A stretch of DNA of 64,000 nt from Nocardia africana NBRC 100379 (GTDB taxonomy: Bacteria; Actinomycetota; Actinomycetes; Mycobacteriales; Mycobacteriaceae), in NCBI RefSeq assembly GCF_001612635.1, contig NZ_BDAV01000002.1, positions 248,001-312,000 of the forward strand. Reading direction: 5' to 3'. The notes beneath the pieces were generated by a model. It had not been told where the DNA came from. It did not search any database and saw only the letters and a list, made by a program, of their open reading frames with translations. Every line of letters starts with the position of its first letter. The first letter of the stretch is position 1. Positions 53,026 through 63,110 of the stretch are shown here, one piece after another. The position numbers and the translations under genes are program-made.

Positions 53026-54030
53026 ATGCCTGACCAGGCACGCCGCGCGAAGTCGTACCAGGGGGGCTGGACCGTGATCCGCCCCGACTGGCGAACGACG
53101 CTGCGCCGCGACCGCCCCTCGATCGCGAATCGCCTCCGTTCCTCGGCTCGCCGATCGCGCGATGCCGGGCAGGTCGCGGCGGTCGAATGGCGCACGCGGG
53201 CGGGGCGTTGGCAGCAGACCTTCCGGGATCGCCCTTGGCGGGAGGAATTCGAGACCCTGTGGCCACGGCTGCGCGGCTGGGTCGGCGAGCATCGGGTGCT
53301 GGTGATCGGCATGGTCGTGATCGGACTGTTCGCCGCCGCCGACACCGTGGCGCCGCAGCCCGTCGACTCGACGCCGAAACCCGGTGCGGCACAGCGTATC
53401 GCGGTGGCGTATCCGCTTCAGGTGCAGGCCGAACCCGAAACCAGCAAGCGTTATCTGACCGCCATCGACAACGGCGAGCGCATGCGCGAGGCGCAGGTGG
53501 TCGCCGCGGCCTCGCGGGCCACCCTCGAACGCGCGAAGGCCGAAGCCGCCGCGGCGGTCGCCGGGACGCCGCAACCCTGGCTGCCCGGGCCGGCCACCTC
53601 GATTCCCGACGGCATCATCCCGGGCGGAACCGCCCCGGCCATCGGCGGTTTCGCCCTGCCCGCGCGCGGCGTGTTCACCTCCGGATACGGCGGCCGGTGG
53701 GGCACCTTCCACTACGGGATCGATATCGCGGCCCCCATCGGTTCACCGATCTACGCCGTCGCCGACGGCACCGTCATCGACGCCGGGCCGGCGCAGGGCT
53801 TCGGACTGTGGGTACGCATCCGCCACGACGACGGCACCATCTCGGTGTACGGCCACATGTACGACTTCTCGGTATCGGTCGGCGAGCGGGTGCGCGCCGG
53901 TCAGCAGATCGCTCGTATCGGCAACCGCGGCGATTCCACCGGCCCGCACCTGCACTTCGAGATCCTCATCGGCGGACAGCACGTGGACCCGCAGCCATGG
54001 CTGGCCATGCACGGCATACAGGTCGGCTGA
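53026..54030 (+). CDS. M23-family (LytM-type) peptidase
   Basis: A membrane-anchored peptidoglycan endopeptidase-like protein, 334 residues. About 95 basic residues precede one helix (VLVIGMVVIGLFAAAD), then a helical linker with SKRYLTAIDNGERMREAQVV, and the LytM domain. Zinc-site residues are in FHYGIDIAAP and HLHFEI. TATCGT lies 7 nt before the ATG (leaderless). The long cytoplasmic arm is typical of mycobacterial homologues. It may cut stem-peptide links during growth or act as a regulator. Confidence 0.88.
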   Translation: MPDQARRAKSYQGGWTVIRPDWRTTLRRDRPSIANRLRSSARRSRDAGQVAAVEWRTRAGRWQQTFRDRPWREEFETLWPRLRGWVGEHRVLVIGMVVIGLFAAADTVAPQPVDSTPKPGAAQRIAVAYPLQVQAEPETSKRYLTAIDNGERMREAQVVAAASRATLERAKAEAAAAVAGTPQPWLPGPATSIPDGIIPGGTAPAIGGFALPARGVFTSGYGGRWGTFHYGIDIAAPIGSPIYAVADGTVIDAGPAQGFGLWVRIRHDDGTISVYGHMYDFSVSVGERVRAGQQIARIGNRGDSTGPHLHFEILIGGQHVDPQPWLAMHGIQVG

Positions 54031-54075
54031 CCCGGCCGGGGTTCGCTCCCGGCGACAGGGCCGACGCTGTGTCGA

Positions 54076-55368
54076 CTACACCCGGGTGGGAAGCGAGATC
54101 CGGTCCTCCACGGCGGCGAGGCCGATATCGGTCCGGAAGTGGCTGCCGGGCAGTTTGATTCCCGCGATGCGCTCGTAGGCGTTCGCGCGGGCCTCGGCCA
54201 GATCGGCGCCCGTGGCAACGACATTCAGCACGCGACCCCCGGCCGACAGCAGCGCGCCGTCCGCGCGCAGCGACGTACCGGCATGCAGCACTTCGGCATT
54301 CGCGCCCGGGCCCGAGGCCGGCGTGCCCTCGGCGCCGGAGATGACGTCCCCGGTGCGGGGGCGGCCCGGATAGTTCTCCGCGGCCAGCACCACCGTGATC
54401 GCCGCGCCGTCCTTCCAGACCGGCGGCTGCGCCTGCGCCAGCGTGCCGGTCGCGGTGGCGTGCAGCAGGGCGCCGAGCGGACTGTCGAGCAGGGCGAGCA
54501 CGGCCTGGGTCTCGGGATCGCCGAAGCGGCAGTTGAATTCGACGACCGCGGGTCCGGCCTGGCCGATCGCCAGGCCCGCGTACAGCAGCCCGGAGAACGG
54601 GACGCCGCGCCGAACCATTTCGGCGGCAACGGGTTTCACCACATCGTCGACGATTTCGGTGACCGTCTCCGGCGGCAGCCACGGCAGCGGGGTGTAGGCG
54701 CCCATGCCACCGGTGTTGGGGCCGGTGTCGCCGTCGCCGACGCGCTTGTGATCCTGCGCGGGCAGCAGCGGCACCACGGTCTCGCCGTCGACCAGGCAGA
54801 ACAGGGAGACCTCGGGACCGTCGAGGAACGATTCCAGCAGTACCGGATGGCCCTGCTCGAGCAGTTCGGCGCCGTGATCGCGGGCCGCGGACCGATCGGT
54901 GGTGACCACGACACCCTTACCCGCGGCCAGCCCGTCGTCCTTGACGACCCAGGTCGGCCCGAAACGATCCAGTGCGGCGTCGAGTTCGCCCGGATGATCG
55001 ACGACCTCGCTGTGCGCGGTGCGCACCCCGGCCGCGGCCATCACGTCCTTGGCGAAGGCCTTCGATCCCTCGATCCGCGCGGCGGCCGCCGACGGTCCGA
55101 AGCAGGCGATCCCCGCCGCCCGCACCGCGTCGGCGATACCGAGCACCAGCGGCACCTCGGGACCGATCACCACCAGATCGGCGGCGAAATCCCGGGCGAG
55201 GCCCACGACGGCGTCGGCGCCGGCCGGATCGACCGCCCGCACCTCGGCGACCTGGCCGATCCCCGGATTGCCGGGCGCGGCCGCGATCGCGGTGACCCCG
55301 GGATCCCGACGCAGGGCTTCGACCAGGGCGTGTTCACGGGCTCCGGATCCGATGACGAGTACGCGCAC
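54076..55368 (-). CDS. purD: Phosphoribosylamine-glycine ligase PurD
   Basis: PurD (GAR synthetase, step 2 of purine synthesis) joins phosphoribosylamine and glycine using ATP, 430 residues. The N-terminus [19 protein letters not shown] and the ATP-grasp motifs [33 protein letters not shown] and [13 protein letters not shown] are clear. TAAGCT lies 7 nt before the GTG (leaderless). It is divergent from the second HIT gene. Confidence 0.96.
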   Translation of the reverse strand: MRVLVIGSGAREHALVEALRRDPGVTAIAAAPGNPGIGQVAEVRAVDPAGADAVVGLARDFAADLVVIGPEVPLVLGIADAVRAAGIACFGPSAAAARIEGSKAFAKDVMAAAGVRTAHSEVVDHPGELDAALDRFGPTWVVKDDGLAAGKGVVVTTDRSAARDHGAELLEQGHPVLLESFLDGPEVSLFCLVDGETVVPLLPAQDHKRVGDGDTGPNTGGMGAYTPLPWLPPETVTEIVDDVVKPVAAEMVRRGVPFSGLLYAGLAIGQAGPAVVEFNCRFGDPETQAVLALLDSPLGALLHATATGTLAQAQPPVWKDGAAITVVLAAENYPGRPRTGDVISGAEGTPASGPGANAEVLHAGTSLRADGALLSAGGRVLNVVATGADLAEARANAYERIAGIKLPGSHFRTDIGLAAVEDRISLPTRV

Positions 55369-55473
55369 GCGTGACAGCTTAGGGGACGCGGGTGAACAGC
55401 AGATGCGGGTACCGGGAGGACAGCCCGCCGCCCCGGGCACCGCCTCCCGGCCGGGCGGGGCAGTATGAAACCC

Positions 55474-55899
55474 ATGCCATCTGTATTCAGCGCGATCATT
55501 GCCGGACAGCTGCCGGGGCGGTTCGTGTGGGAGGACGAGGAATTCGTCGCCTTCCTGACCATCGCCCCGGTCACCCAGGGTCATACGCTCGTGGTTCCCC
55601 GCAAGGAGATCGACCAGTGGCAGGATCTGGATCCCGCCACGTTCGCGCGGATGACCGAGGTCGCTCAGAAGATCGGCCAAGCCGTGCGCAAGGCGTGGGA
55701 TGCGCCGCGGGCGGGCCTGCTGATCGCCGGGCTGGAGGTGCCGCATCTGCACGTGCACGTCTTCCCGGCGTTCGAGCTGGGCGATTTCAATATCTCCGGC
55801 GCCGACCCCGATCCGAGCCCGGAATCGCTGGACGAAGCGCAGGACAAGATCAAGCAGGCGCTGCGCGATCTCGGCTACGGCGCGAACGTCCCCGCCTGA
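55474..55899 (+). CDS. HIT-family protein adjacent to phoPR
   Basis: A second histidine-triad protein, 141 residues, with the triad HLHVHVFP and the N-terminal [20 protein letters not shown]. The same gene pair (HIT beside phoP-phoR) occurs in M. tuberculosis as Rv0759c. CAGTAT lies 7 nt before the chosen ATG; an ATG three codons earlier is possible. The substrate is unknown. It ends 1 bp from the convergent phoR gene. Confidence 0.88.
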   Translation: MPSVFSAIIAGQLPGRFVWEDEEFVAFLTIAPVTQGHTLVVPRKEIDQWQDLDPATFARMTEVAQKIGQAVRKAWDAPRAGLLIAGLEVPHLHVHVFPAFELGDFNISGADPDPSPESLDEAQDKIKQALRDLGYGANVPA

Positions 55900-55900
55900 A

Positions 55901-57496
55901 TCACTCCTGCGAACGGGGCAGGCGCACCGCGAAGGTGGTGCCCTGTCCCACCGCGCTGCGCACCGAGACCGTGCCGCCGTGCGCGGCGACCAATGCCTGA
56001 ACGATCGCCAGCCCCAATCCGGTGCCACCACTGTTGCGGCTGCGCGAGGTGTCGGTGCGGTAGAAGCGTTCGAAGATGCGCTCGGCGTCCTCGGCAGGCA
56101 GGCCCGGCCCGGTGTCGGCGACCTCGATGACGACCTCGTCCGGCCCGGGTGTCAGCGCGACGGTGACCGCCGCGTCGGGCGGGGTGTGGATCAGCGCGTT
56201 GTTGACCAGATTGCCCAGCACCTGACGCAACCGAGCCTCGTCGCCGAGCACCTCCAAAGTCCCTGTCCCCGGGCGTATGTCGAGGTCGATGGGCCGGCGG
56301 GGCTCCTCGGGCCGCTGGGCCGCGTCGACGGCGCGGGCGTTGTGCACCGCATCGCTGGCCAATGCCAGCAGATCCACCGGCCGGCGTTCCACCGGGCGCT
56401 GCGCATCGAGGCGAGCCAGCATCAGCAGGTCCTCCACCAGCAGGCTCATCCGCTTGGATTCGCGTTCGATCCGATCCATGAACAGGGCCGGATCCGCCAG
56501 CGCCCCTTGCCGATACAACTCCGCGAAACCCTTGATCGTGGTCAGCGGGGTGCGCAGTTCGTGGCTGGCATCGGCGACGAACCGCCGCATCCGGGCCTCC
56601 GAACGCCGCGCCGATTCCTCGGATGCCTCGGTCGCGGCGAAGGCGCTCTGAATCTGGGACAGCATGCCGTTGAGCGACTGCGAGAGCCGATCGACCTCGG
56701 TGTTGGTGCCCTGCACCGGAACTCGCCGATGCAGATCCCCGCTCGCGATGGCCGCGGCGGTCTTCTCCACCTCACCGAGCGGGCGCAGACTCCGGCGAAT
56801 CACGAACTGCGCCACCACGGCGAGCACGGCGAGCACGATGAGGCCCACCGCCACCTGCAACCCGATCAGGCGGTCGACGACGTTCTCGGTTTCGGTGAGC
56901 CGCAAGGCGACGATGCTGGAACCCTGGGGGTTCACCACCCTGATCGCTCGCCAGTGTTCGTCGGGATCACCCACCGATCCCACGGTTTCGGGATGTTTGG
57001 ACAGATCGGAGGGGGTGTCCGGAACGGTGGGCCCCGAACTCAGCAGCAGGCGTTGATTTCCGGTGGGACCGGTCACCTGCACATAGAACAGTGCCGGCGG
57101 ACGTTCCCGCCCCGGAGGTTGCGGAAGATGCTGGGGCGGTGGGGCATCGGGGCTGGCCCACGTGTGGGCCGCCTCGAACAGCTGCCGATCGACCTTGTCG
57201 ATCAAGACGTTTCGCATGGCGGAGGTCACCGCGACACTCGACACCAGCAGTCCGAGGCCGGCCAGGCAGACCAGCGCCAGCACCAGGGTGACCCGCAGTG
57301 GCACCGCGGCCAGGCGCCGCGAGATCCGGCGCCGGATTCCCTGCCGAGGCGCAGCGACGCCCTCGGCGCCGGTTCCGGCGACGCCACCCGGTTCGGGATC
57401 GGTGCCCGGCTCGGATGCCCAGGCCGTCGTGAACACCGCGTCGGCGCCGGCCGGGTCACGGTCGGCGCGCTCGCGCACCGAGCGCGGATCGCTCAT
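55901..57496 (-). CDS. phoR: Sensor histidine kinase PhoR
   Basis: The membrane sensor of the PhoPR system, 531 residues. A cytoplasmic N-terminal part of about 65 residues, helix 1 ([19 protein letters not shown]), an extracytoplasmic sensor, helix 2 ([15 protein letters not shown]), HAMP, the phospho-acceptor His in [17 protein letters not shown], and the ATPase boxes [16 protein letters not shown] and GTGLGLAIV are all visible. The start overlaps the phoP stop (ATGA), so the two are coupled. In mycobacteria the system senses acid or chloride and controls envelope lipids. Confidence 0.93.
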   Translation of the reverse strand: MSDPRSVRERADRDPAGADAVFTTAWASEPGTDPEPGGVAGTGAEGVAAPRQGIRRRISRRLAAVPLRVTLVLALVCLAGLGLLVSSVAVTSAMRNVLIDKVDRQLFEAAHTWASPDAPPPQHLPQPPGRERPPALFYVQVTGPTGNQRLLLSSGPTVPDTPSDLSKHPETVGSVGDPDEHWRAIRVVNPQGSSIVALRLTETENVVDRLIGLQVAVGLIVLAVLAVVAQFVIRRSLRPLGEVEKTAAAIASGDLHRRVPVQGTNTEVDRLSQSLNGMLSQIQSAFAATEASEESARRSEARMRRFVADASHELRTPLTTIKGFAELYRQGALADPALFMDRIERESKRMSLLVEDLLMLARLDAQRPVERRPVDLLALASDAVHNARAVDAAQRPEEPRRPIDLDIRPGTGTLEVLGDEARLRQVLGNLVNNALIHTPPDAAVTVALTPGPDEVVIEVADTGPGLPAEDAERIFERFYRTDTSRSRNSGGTGLGLAIVQALVAAHGGTVSVRSAVGQGTTFAVRLPRSQE

Positions 57497-58230
57497 TTCG
57501 CCGACGACCGGCTGCGGCTGGGCGCGCGCATCACGTAGCCGACACCGCGCAGCGTGTGGATCAGCCGGTCGGGACCGGTGTCGACCTTCTTGCGCAGGTA
57601 GGAGACATAGGTCTCCACCACGCCCACCTCGCCCCCGAAGTCGTAGCGCCAGACGTGGTCGAGGATGCGCGGCTTGCTCAGCACGGTTCCGGCATTGACC
57701 ATGAAGTACCGCAGCAGGGTGAATTCCGTCGGCGAGAGCGCGACCGGTTCCCCGGCCTTCCACACCTCGTGGGTGTCGTCGTCGAGTTCGATGTCCTCGA
57801 AGCGGATGCGCGAGGATTTCGTCTCCTCCACCACGTGACCGGAGCGGCGCAGAATCACCCGCAGCCGCGCCACCACCTCCTCGAGCGAGAAGGGTTTGGT
57901 GACGTAGTCGTCGGCGCCGAGGGTGAGGCCGGTGATCTTGTCCTCGACCTCGTCACGCGCGGTGAGGAACAGGACCGGGGCGTCGATGCCGTCGGCGCGC
58001 AGCCGGCGCAACAGGCCGAAGCCGTCCATGCCGGGCATCATGACGTCGACGATGAGGGCGTCGGGCCGGAACTGCTTGGCCCGGTCCAGCCCTTCGGCGC
58101 CGTTGGCGGCCGTGGCCACCTCGAACCCCTGGTAGCGCAGACTCACCGACAGCAGTTCGACGATCATCGGTTCGTCGTCGACCACCAGCACCCGAGCCTC
58201 GGGGGTTCGATTGCCAGCCACTCCGTTCAT
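57493..58230 (-). CDS. phoP: Response regulator PhoP
   Basis: A response regulator of 245 residues. The receiver domain has VLVVDDEPMIVELLSVSLRY and the phospho-acceptor Asp in IVDVMMPGMDG. The winged helix has VWRYDFGGEVGVVETYVSYL. The sequence resembles M. tuberculosis PhoP (Rv0757) far more than the phosphate regulator RegX3. The start ATG has no ribosome site. Despite the name it is not expected to bind the PHO box of pstS. Confidence 0.92.
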   Translation of the reverse strand: MNGVAGNRTPEARVLVVDDEPMIVELLSVSLRYQGFEVATAANGAEGLDRAKQFRPDALIVDVMMPGMDGFGLLRRLRADGIDAPVLFLTARDEVEDKITGLTLGADDYVTKPFSLEEVVARLRVILRRSGHVVEETKSSRIRFEDIELDDDTHEVWKAGEPVALSPTEFTLLRYFMVNAGTVLSKPRILDHVWRYDFGGEVGVVETYVSYLRKKVDTGPDRLIHTLRGVGYVMRAPSRSRSSAK

Positions 58231-58402
58231 GCCGGCTATCGTCTCTCCTGCAGCCCGGAATGCGCTGAACGTTGTCTGGGAGTTTCCTGCGAGACCCCTG
58301 CGGGGCAGGTCGCGGGTGGGAGGCGCTCAACTGTCGTCACGGCGGTGCGGGTCGAAGCATGCTGCGCCGGAAAAGAGCAGAATGGACGGCGGAAAGGTCG
58401 TC

Positions 58403-58609
58403 ATGCGAGCGCTACAGGGTCTGCTCAATGTGGTGGTGGGCATCCTGACGGCCGTGTTGGGCACGGTGGTCGGATTGCTGGCGGCCGTGGTGTGCCTGCT
58501 CGGCGCCGTCCTGTGCGCCACGATCCTGCTGATCCCGCTGGGAATTCCCGTCTTCAAGCTCGGCAGCCGCCTGTTCGGACTGGCCCGCCAGCTGATGCAC
58601 CTGCCCTGA
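58403..58609 (+). CDS. Small two-helix membrane protein (68 aa)
   Basis: A hydrophobic protein of 68 residues. GGAAAGG lies 5 nt before the chosen ATG; an ATG 7 codons earlier is in frame. Sequence LLNVVVGILTAVLGTVVGLL and VVCLLGAVLCATILLIPLGI forms two helices, then a basic amphipathic tail FKLGSRLFGLARQLMHLP. It is divergent from phoP. I do not recognise a family; it resembles short actinobacterial envelope proteins. Confidence 0.72.
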   Translation: MRALQGLLNVVVGILTAVLGTVVGLLAAVVCLLGAVLCATILLIPLGIPVFKLGSRLFGLARQLMHLP

Positions 58610-58671
58610 CCTCCCGGGCGGCTTCGTCACGGCTCACCTTCGTCGGCGCCCGCCTGCGTGCTCGGCCGACG

Positions 58672-58706
58672 ACAAAGGCTCCGACCCGCATTCGCAGGTC
58701 GGAGCC
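58672..58706 (-). terminator. Terminator of tRNA-Thr
   Basis: Read on the minus strand GGCTCCGACC/GGTCGGAGCC, a 10-bp perfect stem with a 10-nt loop, is followed by TTTGTC. It starts 6 nt past the tRNA 3' end. Confidence 0.85.
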
Positions 58707-58712
58707 TCTCGG

Positions 58713-58784
58713 AGCCCCCTGTCAGGATTGAACTGACGACCTTCGCTTTACAAGAGCGGTGCTCTACCACTGAGCTAAGGAGGC
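58713..58784 (-). tRNA. tRNA-Thr (anticodon TGT)
   Basis: A 72-nt cloverleaf on the minus strand: acceptor GCCTCCT/AGGGGGC, D-arm GCTC-AGTGGTA-GAGC, anticodon loop CTTGTAA with TGT, and T-arm GTCAG-TTCAATC-CTGAC. The discriminator is T and CCA is not encoded. One C-A mismatch closes the anticodon stem (27-43). Confidence 0.97.
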
Positions 58785-58942
58785 GGGTGAAGCGGTGACA
58801 TCATAACCGGGGCGAGGGCCGTCCGGAAAAATTGCTCACCACCGTCGGAGGGATCGACGGATCGCAGCGGCTGCGTAGGCCCCTCAGGGCGTCACGCAGC
58901 CGCCGATCACCGTCGCTCCGCGCAGTTTCGTCCGGCGCGGAA

Positions 58943-59185
58943 TCAGGACTGGGCGCCCTGGCGAGCCGCGTCGTCGGCGGCCATCGCGTCACGCAGGCTC
59001 TTGGGCCGCATATCCGTCCAGTTCTTCTCCACGTATTCGACGCAGGCAGCGCGGCTGTCCTCGCCGAACACCACTCGCCACCCGGCCGGGACCTCGGCGA
59101 AAGCAGGCCACAGGGAATGCTGCTCCTCGTCGTTGACCAGAACGAAGAAGCGGCCGTCCTCGTCGTCGAAGGGGTTGGTGCTCAT
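58943..59185 (-). CDS. MbtH-family protein
   Basis: MbtH-like proteins bind adenylation domains of nonribosomal peptide synthetases and activate or stabilise them. The 80-residue product carries the full signature: [29 protein letters not shown] and [15 protein letters not shown] lies 3-4 nt before the ATG. No synthetase gene lies in this window, so it must serve one encoded elsewhere. The acidic/Ala tail of about 12 residues is a minor extension. Confidence 0.95.
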   Translation of the reverse strand: MSTNPFDDEDGRFFVLVNDEEQHSLWPAFAEVPAGWRVVFGEDSRAACVEYVEKNWTDMRPKSLRDAMAADDAARQGAQS

Positions 59186-59343
59186 TTCACCTCACTGGAT
59201 GCTGGCGCTGTGTACGGGAACGCGCTGGATACGGAACTCGCGGGGCGCGGGCACGAGCCGAAACCGACCTGAGCCGACCGACCAGAGCCGTAGCCCCCGA
59301 GCGATGTGTCGACACTAGCAAGACCGACGTTACGCGTTGGCGG

Positions 59344-60183
59344 TTACCTCGAGCCCGCGAAGAAATCGAGCAGGATCTTATTGACCGCCTCCGGACGTTC
59401 CAGATACCCGTAATGCCCGGCGTCGGGGATCTCCTGGTATCGGGCGTCGGGAATGACTTCGGCCAGCTCACGGGTCAGATACGCGGGAATCATCCGGTCG
59501 TCGGCGAATCCGATGGACAGACACGGCACCTTGATCGCGCGATAGGCCTGCAACCGATCGAAATCGTGATCCATCCGGCGCTGCGCCCGGATTCCCGGCG
59601 ATGCCGGTCCGCCGGTGAATTCGAACAGGTCCAGCCAATCGCGCGCGGAATTCGGGTCGGCCATCGTCGCGGGCGAAAGATTCATCACCGCGGTCACGGC
59701 GGCCTCGTATTTGGCGGGCAGTCGCACCCCGGAGGCGTCGAGTTCGTGTTCGCCGAGCGAGAGCGTCTTCTGAAATTGGTCGAGCCGCGCGTGTCCGGCC
59801 ATGAATACGGCTTTACGCACGAGGTCGGGACGCGCGAGAGCCAATTCCTGCGCCACCCGCGCCCCCATCGAGGTGCCGGCGACCAGGGCCGGGCCCTCGT
59901 CGAGAAATTCGATCAGCGCCGCGGTGTCGGCGACCAATTCGTCGATGGTCATCCCGTCGGGCGCCTCGTAGGACGGAGCGATGCCGCGATTGTCGAACGT
60001 GCACACCCGGTAACCGGCAGCGACCAGCGCCGGAACCTGGTGCAGCTCCCACACCCGGCCGGGGCTCCCGGTGCCCATGATCAGCACGACCAGCGGGGCA
60101 GCCCCCTTGGTGTCGGTGCCTTTGGCCTTGTCTCCCTTCACCTGGTAGTTCAGCGAGATTCCATTCACCGTGGCCAACGGCAT
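59344..60183 (-). CDS. Alpha/beta-hydrolase
   Basis: A soluble hydrolase of 279 residues. Elements are the oxyanion region LVVLIMGTGSPGRVWELHQV, the nucleophile elbow VAGTSMGARVAQELAL (Ser), an acid region FADDRMIP and His in DAGHYGYLERP. It is upstream of MbtH on the same strand (158 bp apart). Whether it acts as a thioesterase, lipase or other esterase is not evident. GGAAAGG is 11 nt before the ATG. Confidence 0.87.
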   Translation of the reverse strand: MPLATVNGISLNYQVKGDKAKGTDTKGAAPLVVLIMGTGSPGRVWELHQVPALVAAGYRVCTFDNRGIAPSYEAPDGMTIDELVADTAALIEFLDEGPALVAGTSMGARVAQELALARPDLVRKAVFMAGHARLDQFQKTLSLGEHELDASGVRLPAKYEAAVTAVMNLSPATMADPNSARDWLDLFEFTGGPASPGIRAQRRMDHDFDRLQAYRAIKVPCLSIGFADDRMIPAYLTRELAEVIPDARYQEIPDAGHYGYLERPEAVNKILLDFFAGSR

Positions 60184-60449
60184 AGTGCTGCGACCCTTTC
60201 CACTCGATTCGTGCGGTGCTCGATACACGCAGTGGGCGAAATACGCCTCCCTACCAACGTTATAGGTTTCGGGGGCCTCGGCGTTTCGCCGGTGTGACAG
60301 GTCTCGCCCGCGCAGTTGCGGTTCGGCGGCGGTCGGTACCGAGTCGACGGGCCCCTGTGCGGCGACCGATACCATTGACAGCGCACGGCGCCGACACCAC
60401 GACGGTCGAACCCAACCGCCGTGCCACGACCCCGAGCCGAGAGGACACG

Positions 60450-60620
60450 ATGATGGCCGCGAAGAGCGCCAACGACATCGCGGACGACGACCTGGAACCG
60501 CTCGCCGACGAGACCGCACGGCAGGCACAGCGCGTCGTGGCCGCTTACGCCAACGATGCCGACGAATGCCGGATGCTGCTGTCGATGCTCGGAATCGGTC
60601 CCAGCGCACGCAGCGAATAG
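60450..60620 (+). CDS. Small conserved protein next to otsA (Rv3489-like)
   Basis: A helical protein of 56 residues ([20 protein letters not shown], then [20 protein letters not shown], then LLSMLGI). GAGAGGA precedes the double ATG. M. tuberculosis has a short ORF (Rv3489) in the same position before otsA. The function is unknown; it is probably cotranscribed with otsA, which starts 76 bp on. Confidence 0.75.
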   Translation: MMAAKSANDIADDDLEPLADETARQAQRVVAAYANDADECRMLLSMLGIGPSARSE

Positions 60621-60696
60621 GACGAGCGCCGCAGCGCTCATAACAACTGAAATCCCACGCCTAGCTCCGCCATTTCGGCGACCGGAGGATCCAGCA

Positions 60697-62253
60697 GTGG
60701 ACCAGATGCGCGACATACGCAGCGATCGATCTCGAGACCCTTCGCCGGAAACCGAATCCGCACCAGCAGACCGTCCCGGCGGTGCCGGATCCGGTTTCGT
60801 CGTGGTCGCCAACCGGCTCCCGGTCGACCTGGAACGTCTCCCGGACGGTACCAAGCGGTGGAAGCGCAGTCCGGGTGGCCTGGTGACGGCCCTGGAGCCG
60901 GTACTGCGCAACAACAACGGCGCCTGGGTGGGCTGGGCCGGCGTCCCCGATGTGGATGTCGACCCGATCATCGAGGACGGCCTGGAGTTGTATCCGGTGC
61001 CGTTGACCGCCGAGGAGGTCGCCGCCTACTACGAGGGATTCTCCAACGGCACGCTGTGGCCGCTCTATCACGACGTGATCGTGCGGCCGGAGTACCACCG
61101 GGACTGGTGGACCGCCTATGTGGACGTGAACCGGCGCTTCGCCGAATACACCGCGAAGGTCGCCGCCGAGGGCGCGACGGTGTGGGTACAGGACTACCAG
61201 CTGCAGCTGGTGCCGAAGATGCTGCGCATGCTGCGGCCCGATCTGACCATCGGCTTCTTCCTGCACATCCCGTTCCCGCCGGTGGAGCTGTTCATGCAGC
61301 TGCCGTGGCGCACCGAGATCGTGGAGGGTCTGCTCGGCGCCGACCTGATCGGCTTCCACCTGCCCGGCGGCGCGCAGAACTTCCTCTACCTGGCGAGAAG
61401 GCTTGCCGGACAACCCACCTCGCGCGGCACGGTCGGCGTGCGGTCGAAACTCGGTGTGGTGCAGGTCGGTTTCCGCACGGTGCGGGTCGGCGCCTTCCCG
61501 ATCTCGATCGCCTCCGCCGAACTCGACGAGCTGTCGCGAAGACGGTCGGTGCGTGAGCGCGCCGCTCAGATCCGCAGGGAACTGGGCAACCCCAAGCACA
61601 TCCTGCTCGGCGTGGACCGCCTGGACTACACGAAGGGCATCGACATCCGCCTGGCGGCGCTGCAGGAACTCCTGCACGAGGGCCGGCTGGACCCGGCCGA
61701 GACGGTGATGGTGCAGCTGGCCACGCCGAGTCGCGAACGGGTGGAGAGCTACATCCAGATGCGCGGCGACATCGAACGTCAGGTCGGCCGGATCAACGGC
61801 GAATTCTCCCGCGTCGGTTACCCTTTCGTGCACTATTTGCACCGGCCGATCCCCCGCGACGAACTGGTCGCCTTCTTCGTCGCCGCCGACGTCATGCTGG
61901 TGACCCCGCTGCGCGACGGCATGAATCTGGTCGCCAAGGAGTACGTGGCCTCCCACAGCGGCCTCAACGGCGCCCTCGTACTCAGCGAATTCACCGGCGC
62001 CGCAGCGGAATTGCGGCAGGCCTACCTGTGCAACCCGCACGATCTGGACAGCGTCGAGAACGCGATCATGTCCGCGATCGAGGACGATCCCGAAACCAAG
62101 CGCCGCCGGATGCGTTCGCTGCGCCGCCAGGTGCTGGCCCACGACGTGGACCGCTGGGCGCGCTCGTTCCTCGACGCACTGGCCCAGGATCGGGTGGCGG
62201 GTAGTGCGCTGCTCACCGACGCGGATGTGGATCCGGGAGGCGCTGAGCGCTAG
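60697..62253 (+). CDS. otsA: Trehalose-6-phosphate synthase OtsA
   Basis: OtsA (GT20) makes trehalose 6-phosphate from a nucleotide glucose and glucose 6-phosphate, feeding trehalose mycolate synthesis and stress protection. It has 518 residues. Landmarks are [56 protein letters not shown] and [12 protein letters not shown]. The GTG start follows GGAGG by 8 nt. otsB is not seen nearby. Gene order with the Rv3489-like ORF and the mce4 end matches M. tuberculosis. Confidence 0.95.
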   Translation: MDQMRDIRSDRSRDPSPETESAPADRPGGAGSGFVVVANRLPVDLERLPDGTKRWKRSPGGLVTALEPVLRNNNGAWVGWAGVPDVDVDPIIEDGLELYPVPLTAEEVAAYYEGFSNGTLWPLYHDVIVRPEYHRDWWTAYVDVNRRFAEYTAKVAAEGATVWVQDYQLQLVPKMLRMLRPDLTIGFFLHIPFPPVELFMQLPWRTEIVEGLLGADLIGFHLPGGAQNFLYLARRLAGQPTSRGTVGVRSKLGVVQVGFRTVRVGAFPISIASAELDELSRRRSVRERAAQIRRELGNPKHILLGVDRLDYTKGIDIRLAALQELLHEGRLDPAETVMVQLATPSRERVESYIQMRGDIERQVGRINGEFSRVGYPFVHYLHRPIPRDELVAFFVAADVMLVTPLRDGMNLVAKEYVASHSGLNGALVLSEFTGAAAELRQAYLCNPHDLDSVENAIMSAIEDDPETKRRRMRSLRRQVLAHDVDRWARSFLDALAQDRVAGSALLTDADVDPGGAER

Positions 62254-62612
62254 GCCCGCGGCAAGCGCTCCTCGGCGGGGCCGGGCAGGGCGATCGGCGA
62301 TTGCACAGCGACCCGAGGCGGGTACACCCTTCGAACCGACCCTCCGGCAGCCGGAGAGCGCCGCCCACACCGAATCTCGGTCCTGGCCTCCGCCGGGGCC
62401 GGCGGTCGCCGCACACCGCCACCCCGGATTCCGCCGCACCCGCCGGATCACCGCACGGTCGTCGACCGCGCGGCACAGGCGCGCTTCACCGGCGGGAGAT
62501 CTGTGCCGCGACCGGAGCCGGTATCGACCACCGATCCCGCCTCGGAATCGCTGTGCCGTCGACGGTAGGGACGAACCCTTAACGGGGATAACGGGATTCG
62601 CTTAACGCGGTA
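62254..62612. other. 359-bp gap between otsA and the mce-associated gene
   Basis: Convergent spacer with no supported gene. Only the repeated CTTAACG (near 62577 and 62600) stands out. I see no clear terminator with a T tract. Confidence 0.4.
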
Positions 62613-63110
62613 TCAGATCGGGGTGATGGCGTCGACCAGCCAGTGGCCGCCGTCCTTGTCCAGAGCCACGCGGACCCGGCTCGGGGTCACGGTCCCCTGC
62701 GGGGAGTCCTTGCTGGTGGTCACCTGATTCAGGTACAGCAGGACCACCGCGTGCGAGCGCTCCGCGGACACCACACCGGCCGCCGTGGTGCTGGCCTGCA
62801 CGGTGAGCTGCTTCTCCTTGGCGCCGGGCGCGATCGCCTGCTGGATCAGCTTCAGGTAGTCCTTGCGGAACGACGGGGTGAGGTTGTCGGCCGATTTCGG
62901 CAGCTCGGCGTCGACGGTCTTGAAGTCGTAGGTGAACACCGACTCCACCGCGTGCCGGGCCGCGGGCACCGAGTCGGTGCGGGCCTGCTCGATCTGTTTG
63001 TCGGACCAGTACTTGTAGCCGGTGACCGAGGCCATCGCGACCGCGGCCACGAACAACACCGCCGCGCCGACGAACAGGATGGGACGTAGTGTGCCGGAAG
63101 CTTTGCTCAT
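62613..63110 (-). CDS. Mce-associated membrane protein (Mam, Rv3492c-like)
   Basis: A protein of 165 residues with one N-terminal helix (ILFVGAAVLFVAAVAMASV) and an extracytoplasmic alpha+beta domain. Such proteins are encoded at the end of mce operons and probably stabilise the Mce lipid-import complex. The start overlaps the preceding gene by 4 bp (ATGA). Position next to otsA identifies the operon as mce4-type (cholesterol/steroid uptake in mycobacteria). Confidence 0.85.
   Translation of the reverse strand: MSKASGTLRPILFVGAAVLFVAAVAMASVTGYKYWSDKQIEQARTDSVPAARHAVESVFTYDFKTVDAELPKSADNLTPSFRKDYLKLIQQAIAPGAKEKQLTVQASTTAAGVVSAERSHAVVLLYLNQVTTSKDSPQGTVTPSRVRVALDKDGGHWLVDAITPI

Noticed and set aside
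62254..62612. Possible degraded otsB or other pseudogene after otsA
   Set aside because: No phosphatase-like motif is visible in any frame, so I record it only as a gap.
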